DNA from: Rubrivivax sp.
Lineage (GTDB): Bacteria; Pseudomonadota; Gammaproteobacteria; Burkholderiales; Burkholderiaceae_C
Length of the DNA stretch: 39,964 nt
Direction of reading: 5' to 3'
Assembly (NCBI GenBank): GCA_016788525.1
Contig: JAEUPD010000125.1
Span: 1 to 39,964, forward strand
Position numbers and translations under genes: made by a program. Positions 17,282 to 25,443 of the stretch are shown here, one piece after another. The number at the start of each line of letters is the position of its first letter. Within the stretch, counting starts at the first letter, position 1. Under the pieces are notes generated by a model. That model was not told where the DNA came from and searched no databases. It saw only the letters and a program-made list of their open reading frames with translations.

Positions 17282-17357
17282 CGGGGCGCGAGCATAGCGG
17301 GGTGCACCCAGCAGCCCCGCGGCGCGTGACCCGCGCCGAACAGCGCACGCATGACCC

Positions 17358-17386
17358 TTGACGCGACGGGCGCAAACCAGCACAGT
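17358..17386 (+). promoter_or_regulatory. Possible promoter before a 22-codon ORF
   Basis: TTGACG (17358-17363) is a 5/6 match to the -35 consensus; 17 bases later lies CACAGT (17381-17386), a weak 3/6 -10. A transcript would start near 17393, about 50 bases before the small ORF at 17444. Confidence 0.3.
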
Positions 17387-17443
17387 GCGCGCCTCGCGCC
17401 GGCACCTTGCCGCACTCTCATTCCACACCACAGGAGGCCCGCC

Positions 17444-17512
17444 ATGCACACCAAGGACATTGCCTGCCTGTCGGTCCGCGTCTACCTGGCCACCTTCGCG
17501 GTGCCCGCCTAG
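17444..17512 (+). CDS. Candidate 22-residue peptide or leader ORF
   Basis: A 22-residue frame from ATG 17444 to TAG 17510-17512, with a perfect AGGAGG Shine-Dalgarno (17432-17437) and 6-base spacing, the best ribosome site seen in the window. The peptide starts MHTKDIACLSVRVYL and has a hydrophobic C-terminal half (VYLATFAVPA). I do not recognise it. It may be a small protein, an attenuation-type leader, or the 5' stub of a decayed gene. A GNRA-capped hairpin lies 24 bases after its stop. Confidence 0.4.
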   Translation: MHTKDIACLSVRVYLATFAVPA

Positions 17513-17848
17513 CGCGTTCGGGAAGAAGGGGTTCGAGGCTCGCAAGAGCCTTGCAACGCGGCCCGGCCGCGCGCGCCTGGATGCGGCGTGCGGCGACGCA
17601 GCCGAGCCGCACCTGTGCTGGCGCTCCGGCCGCACTTGAACGCGTGACCTGAAGGCGTGGCTCGGCCACGTGGTCAGAGGTCGCGGTCCGACATCGAGTT
17701 TCACCAGCCATCGCGCCGCCCGGCGCGTGGGCGGCCCGCTTTCGGGAGTTCGGCGCCTGTTCGGATTGCCGTCCAACGCCCCGGCGGTACCGGCGCCCGC
17801 CCTCTGCGAACGAACGACGAAACAACCCTTTGAAACGGACTTCCGATC
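17513..17848 (+). other. 336-base stretch without a supported gene before rsgA
   Basis: Contains one clear hairpin, AGGCTC (17536-17541) / GAGCCT (17546-17551), capped by the GNRA tetraloop GCAA, with no T tract after it. Other open frames here (both strands) are Arg/Pro/Ala-rich and carry no recognisable domain. The last 50 bases are more A-rich (ACGACGAAACAACCC) and form the rsgA leader. No strong promoter was found. Confidence 0.5.
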
Positions 17849-18964
17849 ATGTTGAACGAACAGACTCTCGAGCGGCTGCGCGGCATCGGCCTGGCCGGCG
17901 GCATGGCCGCTCAGGCCGCGGTGCGCCTGGGCACCGCCGGTGCGCCCGCCGGCTCACCGCCACCGAGGGCCATTGCGCTGCTGCGCGTGGCCGAGGTGCA
18001 GCGCGAGACCGTCGGCCTGCACGACGGCGAAGCAGAGCACGTGGCGCGGCTGCTGCCCGCGCTGCGCGCCGAGCTCGCCGCCCAGGCCGACGCGATTGCG
18101 GTTGGCGACTGGGTGTTGGCCGAGCGCAACCGCTTCGAGGAATGGTGGGTGGCCGAGCGGCTGCCACCGTGCAATCAGCTGGCACGCCGGCTGCACGACG
18201 GCCGCGACAAGGTGGAACGTGTGGTCATCGTCAGCAACGTCGACACCGCGATGCTGGTGATGGGCCTGGACCACGACTTCAACCTGCGGCGGCTGGAACG
18301 CTACGTGGCGCTGGTGCGCATGGCCGGCGTGCTGCCGCTGGTGGTGCTGACCAAGGCCGACCTGGTGCCCGACGCGGCGCAGCGCCGCGATGCCGCGCAG
18401 GCGCTGCTGCCCGCCGGTTGCCTGGCGCTGGCCGTGAACGCGCTCGGCGAGGCGACGGCAGCGCAGCTGGCGCCCTGGCTCGGCCCCGGGCAGACCGTGG
18501 TCATGCTCGGCTCCAGCGGGGCCGGCAAGAGCACGCTTACCAACGCGCTGGTCGGCGCGGCCGTGCAGCGCACGCAGGCCAACCGCACCGGCGACAGCCG
18601 CGGCCGGCACACCACCACCGCACGCGTGCTGCATCGCGCGGCGCCGGGCGGCTGCATCATCGACACACCGGGGCTGCGCACGCTGCGGCTGGACGGTGAA
18701 GCCGGTCAGCTCGCCCAGGTTTTCGATGACATCGCCGAGCGCGCCCGCGGCTGCCGCTTCCGCGATTGCCGGCATGAAGACGAGCCGGGTTGCGCGGTGC
18801 GCGGTGCGGTCAGCGAGGAGCGCCTGCGCACCTGGGGCAAGCTGCAGCGCGAGGCGCGGCGCGACACGATGACGGCGCTGGAACGCAAGGCCCAGCTCGC
18901 GGTGTGGAAGGCGCGCAGCCGCGGCGCGCGGGCGCGCCTGCAGGCCAAGCGCGCAGAGGACTGA
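17849..18964 (+). CDS. rsgA: Small ribosomal subunit biogenesis GTPase RsgA
   Basis: Circularly permuted GTPase that checks late 30S assembly. The 371-residue protein has an N-terminal OB-like region (QRETVGLHDGEAEHVARLLP, DAIAVGDWVLAER). The permuted G domain has its G4 motif LTKADLVPD first, then the P-loop GSSGAGKSTLTNALVG, the switch-type GRHTTTARVL, and IIDTPGLR. A C-terminal zinc knuckle (CRFRDCRHEDEPGC) follows. This order is diagnostic. The start at ATG 17849 has only a weak ribosome site. It stands alone between an empty region and the convergent glycerophosphodiesterase gene. Confidence 0.95.
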   Translation: MLNEQTLERLRGIGLAGGMAAQAAVRLGTAGAPAGSPPPRAIALLRVAEVQRETVGLHDGEAEHVARLLPALRAELAAQADAIAVGDWVLAERNRFEEWWVAERLPPCNQLARRLHDGRDKVERVVIVSNVDTAMLVMGLDHDFNLRRLERYVALVRMAGVLPLVVLTKADLVPDAAQRRDAAQALLPAGCLALAVNALGEATAAQLAPWLGPGQTVVMLGSSGAGKSTLTNALVGAAVQRTQANRTGDSRGRHTTTARVLHRAAPGGCIIDTPGLRTLRLDGEAGQLAQVFDDIAERARGCRFRDCRHEDEPGCAVRGAVSEERLRTWGKLQREARRDTMTALERKAQLAVWKARSRGARARLQAKRAED

Positions 18965-18998
18965 CGAGACGCGTCGCGGCCCGGCCGGCTGCTGGCGC

Positions 18999-20072
18999 TC
19001 AGCGCGGCGGTGGCAGCGCCATGCCGCGCCGCGCCATCGCCTCACGCACGCGCTCAGGGTAGTCGGTGATCAGGCCATCGACCCGCCAGCCGAGCAGGCG
19101 GTCGATGACTGCCGGGTCGTTCACCGTCCACGGCACCACCTTCAGGCCCAGCGCCTTGGCTTCGGCGAGCAGCGCTTCGGTGAGGTCGCCGTGGAAGGGC
19201 GACCACGCCGCGGCGCCGCTGGCCTGCACCATCTTCGGCAACGAGCCGCCATGTGTGGCCAGCGTGTGCCCGCCGGTCCAGCGGCCATCGCCGATGTTGT
19301 CGAGGAACTTCTGGCGCGCACTCAACGCCACGGTGGGGATCTGCGGCGCCAGCCGCTGCACCACGGCAAGCGTGCGCCAGTCGAAGCTCTGGATCGTCAC
19401 GCGCCCGGTCATGCCGTGCCGCTGCACCACCTCGAGCACGGCACGGGCGAAGGGCTCGGCCTCGGGTGTCAGCTCGGGCGTGTTGGGGTTGAGCTTGGTC
19501 TCGATGTTGAAACGCACCTCGGTCGCGCCGCGCCGCTTGACTTCGTCGAACAGCGCGGCCAGCGTCGGCACGCGTTCACCGTCGACATCGCGGCGCTCGG
19601 GCCACTGCTGCGCATAGCGCGTGGCAGGCCGGGCGCGGCCGATGTCGTGGCGCTGTAGTTCGGCCAGCGTCAGCTGGTGGATGGCCGGCCCCGGCTCATC
19701 GATCCAGCGCCCCGACGCGTCTCGCGTGAACGCCGGGTTCAGGCGCGGGTCGTGCGTCACCACCACCTCGCCGTCGCGGGTGACGTGCACGTCAAGCTCG
19801 AGCGTCGTGACGCCGGCGGCGAGCGCAGCACGAAAGGCCGCCAGCGAGTTCTCGGGTGCGATGCCACGTGCGCCACGGTGCCCCTGCAGATCAAAGGCGA
19901 ACGCACCGGCCACGGGCAGCAATGCCGCCAAAGCAAGCAGCGCCGATGTCAAGCACAGGGAAACCCGTGCCTTGCGGCACCCGGCCCGCTCGGCCGCCTG
20001 CTGCATCGCTGCCGTTGCCTGCATCCCGTGGCCGGGCGTCCTCCGACTCGGGGATTGCTGCCGTGTCTGCAT
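18999..20072 (-). CDS. Glycerophosphodiester phosphodiesterase (exported)
   Basis: Hydrolyses glycerophosphodiesters to glycerol 3-phosphate and an alcohol. The 357-residue product shows the GDPD signature: DLQGHRGARGIAPENSLAAF (catalytic His, Glu), LELDVHVTRDGEVVVTHDP (metal Glu/Asp and second His), NIETKLNPN, and the C-terminal WTVNDP and DGLITDYPE. A hydrophobic stretch SALLALAALLPVAGAFA (about 43-59) suggests periplasmic export. ATG 20072 has a good GGGAGG site 5 bases upstream, but leaves an unusually long basic n-region; ATG 20006 would give a standard signal peptide. Divergent from the kinase gene with only 41 bases between them. Confidence 0.92.
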   Translation of the reverse strand: MQTRQQSPSRRTPGHGMQATAAMQQAAERAGCRKARVSLCLTSALLALAALLPVAGAFAFDLQGHRGARGIAPENSLAAFRAALAAGVTTLELDVHVTRDGEVVVTHDPRLNPAFTRDASGRWIDEPGPAIHQLTLAELQRHDIGRARPATRYAQQWPERRDVDGERVPTLAALFDEVKRRGATEVRFNIETKLNPNTPELTPEAEPFARAVLEVVQRHGMTGRVTIQSFDWRTLAVVQRLAPQIPTVALSARQKFLDNIGDGRWTGGHTLATHGGSLPKMVQASGAAAWSPFHGDLTEALLAEAKALGLKVVPWTVNDPAVIDRLLGWRVDGLITDYPERVREAMARRGMALPPPR

Positions 20073-20113
20073 CAGACCTCCCTGTTAAGCTCCCCTATCC
20101 CTAGAACGTAGCC

Positions 20114-22189
20114 ATGTCCGAAGCCGCACGCGCACTGCCGGAAGCCGAGAGCGCGCTGCCGCCGGGAACTCGCCTGGGCGAGTTCGAGATCCGTGACCTG
20201 CTCGGGGTGGGCGGCTTCGGCATTGTGTACCTGGCCTTCGACCACGCGCTGGAGCGCGAAGTGGCGGTCAAGGAGTACATGCCGGCCACCATGGCCGGCC
20301 GCACCGAGTCGCTGCACGTGTCGCTGCGCTCCAAGAGCGACACCGAGGTGTTCGAGCTGGGCCTGAAGTCGTTCGTCAACGAGGCCAAGCTGCTGGCCAA
20401 GTTCGATCACCCTTCGCTCATCAAGGTGCATCGCTTCTGGGAGGCCAACGGCACGGCCTACATGGCCATGCCGGTGCTGCGCGGGCGCACCTTGAAAGAC
20501 ATTCGCCGCAGTACCGGGCGGCCTCCCGACGAGGCCTGGATCCGCTCGACGCTGATGCCACTGCTGGGCGCGCTGGAGCAGTTGCATGCCGATGACGTTT
20601 ATCACCGTGACATCGCGCCGGACAACATTCACCTCGAGACCGAGGGGCGGCCGGTGCTGCTGGACTTCGGCGCCGCGCGCCGTGTGATCAGCGGCAAGAC
20701 ACAGAGCCTCACCGCCATCCTGAAGCCGGCCTACGCGCCCATCGAGCAATACGCCGAGACCGGTGCGGTGAAGCAGGGCCCTTGGACCGACCTGTACGCG
20801 CTGGGCGCGACGCTGCACTTCATGCTGCTGGGCTACCCGCCGGTGCCGGCCACTGCGCGGACGGTGGCCGACGAGGCGACCGAACTGGTCACGCGGGGCG
20901 TGCCGGGTATCTCCGGGCAGATGCTGTCCATCATCGACTGGATGCTCTCGCCCAAGCCGGCCGGCCGGCCGCAAAGCGTGGCCGAGTTGCGCGCCGTGCT
21001 CGAAGGCAAGGCGGCGCTGCCGGTGCGGGTGGGCGCCACGGCACCGCCGGCAGCCTGGGACATGATGGCGGTGACCGCGCCCATCACCGTGCCGCTGGGA
21101 GCGGACATCCGGCCGGATGTCGAACTGGACGATCTGGGTGTGGTACCGCCGGCACCCAGGCCTGCCTCGCACGAGGCGACGCGCGTGCTGTCGGCCGCCG
21201 CGTTGCCTCGGGCGACCCCCGGCGCGCCGGCCGACGCGGGCACACCATCTCGCGACCTTGTGGGTGGCCATGCGGCGCATCGGACAGCGGCCTCCCACGT
21301 CGATGCGCTTTCCGTTGCAGCCGACGATGCCCACCGGCTGCCGCCACCGCCCGCGCGGTCGCGTGCCGTGCCTCTGGCACTGGCTGGGGTGCTGGTGGCC
21401 GGTGTGCTGGGCTACTTCGGCTGGTCACGACTGGGCGGTGAATTCGCGGGGGCAGCGGCGCCCTCGGCCGCCGCCCCCGCGGCTTCCGCGGTTGCCACTG
21501 CGCCGGTCGGCGGGGCGGCCAGCGCCGCAGTGGCTCCCTCGGCGAGCGCCGGTGCGGCGACGGCCGTTCCCACGGCCTCCTCTGCGCCCGACGTGGGCGG
21601 TGCAGCCGCGGTGCCCGTGGTATCGCAGACGAATTCGGCCGCATCGTCACCTTTGCCTGCATCCGCGGCAGGCAGCGCCGGTACAGCCGTGGCAGGCACC
21701 TCGCCGCCCTCCGTGGGCGCGAGCGCTGCGGCCACGGAGGCAACGCCGGCAGCCGGTGGCACGGCCGCCGCGGCGCCTTCGGCATCTGCGACGCCTGCGA
21801 CGATGCCCGCAGCGGCGCCTTCGGCGGCCTCGACCCCGCTGCCAGCTGGCGTCGCGCCCGCCAGGCCGCCGGTGGCTGCGGCCGCGCCACCGGCACGAGT
21901 GCGCCCGCCCCCGCCGGTCGGTCCATCACCGCCGGGGGCCGCGGCCGGACCGAGGCCCGCTGCGACACCTGCCTTGCCGGCGCGCCCGGTTCCCCGTGCC
22001 GAACCCGCGCTGCCGCCGGCCGCGGTGCCCGGCCCGGCAGAACCGGGACCCGGGGCCACGCCTGAGGGGCTGTGCGCAGGCCGCAATCAGCTGTCGCACT
22101 ACGTCTGCATGGAGCGGGAATGCCAACGCCCGCGTTTCAGGAACCACCCTGACTGCCAGGCGTGGCGCCAGCAGGCTCGGCCGCAGTGA
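20114..22189 (+). CDS. Membrane-anchored Ser/Thr protein kinase
   Basis: A 691-residue Hanks-type kinase. The kinase domain is at about residues 22-298: glycine loop GVGGFG (31-36), Lys53 in VAVKEY, Glu in FVNEAKLL, catalytic HRDIAPDNI (164-172, with Ala where many kinases have Lys), DFG (184-186), and YAPIEQY activation segment. Then come a linker, one transmembrane helix (AVPLALAGVLVAGVLGYFGW, about 418-437), and a long Ala/Pro/Ser-rich segment. The last 40 residues have four Cys (654, 665, 670, 681) and could be a small disulfide module in the periplasm. The stop overlaps the next start (GTGA), so kinase and acyl-CoA ligase are coupled. The signal sensed is unknown. Confidence 0.92.
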   Translation: MSEAARALPEAESALPPGTRLGEFEIRDLLGVGGFGIVYLAFDHALEREVAVKEYMPATMAGRTESLHVSLRSKSDTEVFELGLKSFVNEAKLLAKFDHPSLIKVHRFWEANGTAYMAMPVLRGRTLKDIRRSTGRPPDEAWIRSTLMPLLGALEQLHADDVYHRDIAPDNIHLETEGRPVLLDFGAARRVISGKTQSLTAILKPAYAPIEQYAETGAVKQGPWTDLYALGATLHFMLLGYPPVPATARTVADEATELVTRGVPGISGQMLSIIDWMLSPKPAGRPQSVAELRAVLEGKAALPVRVGATAPPAAWDMMAVTAPITVPLGADIRPDVELDDLGVVPPAPRPASHEATRVLSAAALPRATPGAPADAGTPSRDLVGGHAAHRTAASHVDALSVAADDAHRLPPPPARSRAVPLALAGVLVAGVLGYFGWSRLGGEFAGAAAPSAAAPAASAVATAPVGGAASAAVAPSASAGAATAVPTASSAPDVGGAAAVPVVSQTNSAASSPLPASAAGSAGTAVAGTSPPSVGASAAATEATPAAGGTAAAAPSASATPATMPAAAPSAASTPLPAGVAPARPPVAAAAPPARVRPPPPVGPSPPGAAAGPRPAATPALPARPVPRAEPALPPAAVPGPAEPGPGATPEGLCAGRNQLSHYVCMERECQRPRFRNHPDCQAWRQQARPQ

Positions 22190-23961
22190 AGCCCTCGGTC
22201 GGGTCCGACGCGCAGCCCTCGGCGGGCCGGGCCCAGGGCCAGCACCTGCCTGCACCGGGAGCGGAAGAGGCGCGCATCGCGCCCCATGCGGGTGTCTGGC
22301 CGCGCCGGCTGCCGCGCGCGCTGACCTTGCCCGAGACCACGCTGTGGTTCAACCTCGAGGTCACGGCGCGGCGCTACCCGTCCAAGGCGGCGTACCTGTT
22401 CTTCGGGCGGCCGCTGTCGTTCGCTGAACTGCATGCGCAGGCCGAGGCCCTGGCCGGCTGGCTGCAGGCCCGCGGTCTGCAACGCGGCGACCGGGTGCTG
22501 CTGTTCATGCAGAACTGCCCGCAGTTCGTGGTGGCCTTCTACGCGGTGCAGCGGGCCGACGCGGTGGTGGTGCCGGTGAACCCGATGAACCGCGCCGACG
22601 AGTTCGGCCACTACATCACCGACCCCGAGGCGCGCTTCGCGATCACCAGCGCAGACCTGGCTGGCATCGTGGCCGAGGCCAACGCGCCGTTGCCGGCCGC
22701 GCAGCGGCTGCAGCACATCGTCGTCACGCGCATGGGCGACCTGCTGCCACCGGCCATCGATGATGCCGAGCGCCCCTCGCCCGCGGTGCTGGACTGGCTG
22801 CACGCCGATCCGCCGCTGCCGCCCGGCAGCACGCGCTGGAGCGAAGCCATGGCCGCCGGCCTTCGCCCGGCGCGGGCGAGCGAGGCTCGGCCCGACGACC
22901 TGGCGCTGCTGCCCTACACCTCGGGCACCACCGGCCTGCCCAAAGGCTGCATGCACACGCACCGCACGCTGATGCCCAACGTCGTGGGCGGCGGCCTTTG
23001 GGGCCATGCCAGCGCCGACTCGGTAGCGCTGGCGGTGGTGCCGATGTTCCACATCACCGGCATGATGTACAGCGTGCTGGCCAACGTCTACTCGGGCAGC
23101 ACCGCGGTGTTGATGCCGCGCTGGGACCGCGAACTGGCTGGCCGGCTCATCTCGCGCCACCGGGTCACGCACTGGACCTGCATCCCGACGATGGTCATCG
23201 ACCTGTTCGGCAGCCCCAACTACCGCAGCTTCGATCTCGCCAGTCTGGCCTACATGAGCGGTGGCGGTGCAGCCATGCCGCATGCCGTGGCCGAGCGCCT
23301 GCGCGCCGAGTTCGGCATCACCTTCGCCGAGGGCTACGGCCTCACCGAGACCGCTGCGCCGAGCCATGCCAACCCACCCGAGCGTGCCAAGCTGCAATGC
23401 CTGGGCATGCCGATCTTCGGCGTCGACAGCCGCATCATCGACCCCGACACCCTGGTCGAGCTGCCGCCCGGCGAGAGCGGCGAGATCGTCACGCACGGGC
23501 CGATGGTCTTCAAGGGCTACTGGCGCCACCCCGAGGCCACGCGCGCCGCCTTCATCGAGATCGACGGCAAGCCCTTCTTCCGCACCGGCGACCTCGGCCG
23601 CATGGACGAGGAGGGGTACTTCTTCCTCACCGACCGCCTCAAGCGCATGATCAACGCCAGCGGTTTCAAGGTCTGGCCCAGCGAGGTGGAGCTGCTGCTG
23701 TTCAAGTGCCCGCTGGTGCAGGAGGCCTGTGTCATCGGCGTGAAGGATGCCTATCGCGGCGAGACGGTGAAGGCGGTGGTGGTACCGCGTGCCGAGGTGC
23801 GCGGCAACGCCCGACCCGAAGACATCACGGCCTGGGCTCGCGAGCACATGGCGGCCTACAAGGTGCCGCGCATCGTCGAATTCGTCGACGCGCTGCCCAA
23901 GAGCGGCAGCGGCAAGGTCATGTGGCGCGTGCTGCAGGAGCGCGCCGCCAGACCGGGCTGA
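22186..23961 (+). CDS. Acyl-CoA synthetase / AMP-dependent ligase
   Basis: A 591-residue ANL-superfamily enzyme that adenylates a carboxylic (fatty) acid and transfers it to CoA. Motifs: P-loop YTSGTTGLPKGCMHTH, GYGLTETAAP, the hinge region RTGDLGRMDEEGYFF with TDRLKRMINASGFKV, and the catalytic Lys in PKSGSGKVMWR. The GTG at 22186 overlaps the kinase stop by 4 bases; a GTG at 22162 is an alternative. The fused-like junction implies that ligase translation depends on the kinase message. Substrate chain length cannot be deduced. No membrane segments. Confidence 0.92.
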   Translation: MKPSVGSDAQPSAGRAQGQHLPAPGAEEARIAPHAGVWPRRLPRALTLPETTLWFNLEVTARRYPSKAAYLFFGRPLSFAELHAQAEALAGWLQARGLQRGDRVLLFMQNCPQFVVAFYAVQRADAVVVPVNPMNRADEFGHYITDPEARFAITSADLAGIVAEANAPLPAAQRLQHIVVTRMGDLLPPAIDDAERPSPAVLDWLHADPPLPPGSTRWSEAMAAGLRPARASEARPDDLALLPYTSGTTGLPKGCMHTHRTLMPNVVGGGLWGHASADSVALAVVPMFHITGMMYSVLANVYSGSTAVLMPRWDRELAGRLISRHRVTHWTCIPTMVIDLFGSPNYRSFDLASLAYMSGGGAAMPHAVAERLRAEFGITFAEGYGLTETAAPSHANPPERAKLQCLGMPIFGVDSRIIDPDTLVELPPGESGEIVTHGPMVFKGYWRHPEATRAAFIEIDGKPFFRTGDLGRMDEEGYFFLTDRLKRMINASGFKVWPSEVELLLFKCPLVQEACVIGVKDAYRGETVKAVVVPRAEVRGNARPEDITAWAREHMAAYKVPRIVEFVDALPKSGSGKVMWRVLQERAARPG

Positions 23962-24037
23962 CGCGCAGCGGCCCCGCGCCGCGCCGGCGTCGACCGGCGT
24001 CACCCGGTGCCTGCGGCGGGCATGAAACACTCGCGCC

Positions 24038-25231
24038 ATGTCACCGCCGCGCGAGCGCTTCGATGTCGTCATCGTGGGCGGGGCCGTGGTCGGCAGTTCG
24101 GCGGCGTTGTTCCTCGCCGAGGCCCTGCCGCCCGCCGCGCGTGTGCTGGTGCTGGAGGCCGACCCGAGCTACACGCGGTGTGCGACGACACGCTCGCTGG
24201 CCTCGATCCGGCACCAGTTCAGCACGCCCGAGAACGTGCGCATGTCGATGTTCGGCACGCAGTTCCTGCGCCAGGCACACGAGCGCCTGGCGGTCGGCGG
24301 CGAGCCGCCGCTGATCGGCTTTGTCGAGCGCGGCTATCTGTTCCTGGCCACCGCGCCGGGGTGGCCGGTGCTGGCCAGCAACCACGCGGTGCAGCGGGCC
24401 GAGGGTGCCGAAGTCGCCCTGCTGGATGCGGCGGAGCTCTCGCGCCGCTTCCCATGGCTCAACACCGACGGTCTGGCCGGCGGGTCGCTCGGGCTGGCCG
24501 GCGAGGGGTGGCTGGACGCCCATGGCCTGATGAACGGCCTGCAGCGCAAGGCCCGGTCGCTGGGCGTGCAGATGCGCCATGCGCGCGTGGCGCAACTCGT
24601 GCGCCAGGGGCGGCGCATCAGCGCCGTGGTGCTGGCCGACGGCAACCGCATTGCCTGCGGGCAGGTCATCAATGCGGCCGGCATCGCGGCGGCGGCCGTC
24701 GCACGCAGTGCCGGCATCGAACTGCCGGTGCAGGCGCGCAAGCGCTGCGTGTTCCACTTCAGCAGCCCCGAAAGGGCGCCCGGCTGCGGGCTCGTGATCG
24801 ATCCGACGGGCTTGTATTTCCGTCCTGAGGGGCCCGGGTTCCTTTGCGGCATCGCGCCGCCGGAGAACGAAGACCCGCCGTGCGACGCGGCCGACTTCGA
24901 CGTACCGCCGGACTGGTTCGAGACGCGGCTATGGCCGCTGCTGGCGGCACGTGTGCCCGGTTTCGAGGCGGCACGGCTGCTGTCCAGCTGGGCCGGCCAC
25001 TACGACGTGAACGTGCTGGACCACAACGTCATCCTTGGCGCGCACCCGGAGGTGGACAACCTCTTGTTCGCCAACGGCTTCAGCGGGCACGGGTTGCAGC
25101 AGTCACCCGCGGTGGGAAGAGCGCTGATGGAGCTGGTCGTGCACGGCGCCTATCGCAGCCTGGACCTCTCGGCCTTCGGCTGGCAGCGCGTGATCGAAGG
25201 GCGACCGCTGCGCGAGCTGAATGTGGTCTGA
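24038..25231 (+). CDS. FAD-dependent oxidoreductase (DAO/FOXRED1-like)
   Basis: A 397-residue flavoprotein of the D-amino-acid oxidase fold. The N-terminal dinucleotide motif VVIVGGAVVGSSAALFLAE and the acidic strand end VLVLEADPSY bind FAD. TTRSLASIRHQFSTPENVRMS resembles the conserved loop of the FOXRED1/sarcosine-oxidase-like group. The C-terminal FANGFSGHGLQQSPAVGRALMEL is the family's FAD-contact motif. Likely oxidises a secondary amine or amino acid; the substrate is unknown. It follows the ligase by 76 bases on the same strand and may be the third gene of the kinase-ligase unit. Confidence 0.88.
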   Translation: MSPPRERFDVVIVGGAVVGSSAALFLAEALPPAARVLVLEADPSYTRCATTRSLASIRHQFSTPENVRMSMFGTQFLRQAHERLAVGGEPPLIGFVERGYLFLATAPGWPVLASNHAVQRAEGAEVALLDAAELSRRFPWLNTDGLAGGSLGLAGEGWLDAHGLMNGLQRKARSLGVQMRHARVAQLVRQGRRISAVVLADGNRIACGQVINAAGIAAAAVARSAGIELPVQARKRCVFHFSSPERAPGCGLVIDPTGLYFRPEGPGFLCGIAPPENEDPPCDAADFDVPPDWFETRLWPLLAARVPGFEAARLLSSWAGHYDVNVLDHNVILGAHPEVDNLLFANGFSGHGLQQSPAVGRALMELVVHGAYRSLDLSAFGWQRVIEGRPLRELNVV

Positions 25232-25443
25232 GGCACCGTGAGGGGCCCCGCGCAAGCACGCACGACCGCTGACCCTGTGACCGAGCGCGCGCCGACCGCC
25301 AGGGCTGCGACTGACCCGCAGATGGGCAGCGGCGGCCAATGGGCGTTGGAGATCACCCGATCCGGCACGTTCGGTTACGCGCCCGGTGGCCGCCTCGCGA
25401 TAGAAGGGTGGTCCGCGGCCAGACTGCCCTGGCGCGGGCCCGC

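Noticed and set aside
16640-17776. A long form of the pseudouridine synthase starting at 17776.
   Set aside because: The extra 165 residues are Arg/Pro-rich, overlap the small ORF region, and are not part of the RluA fold.
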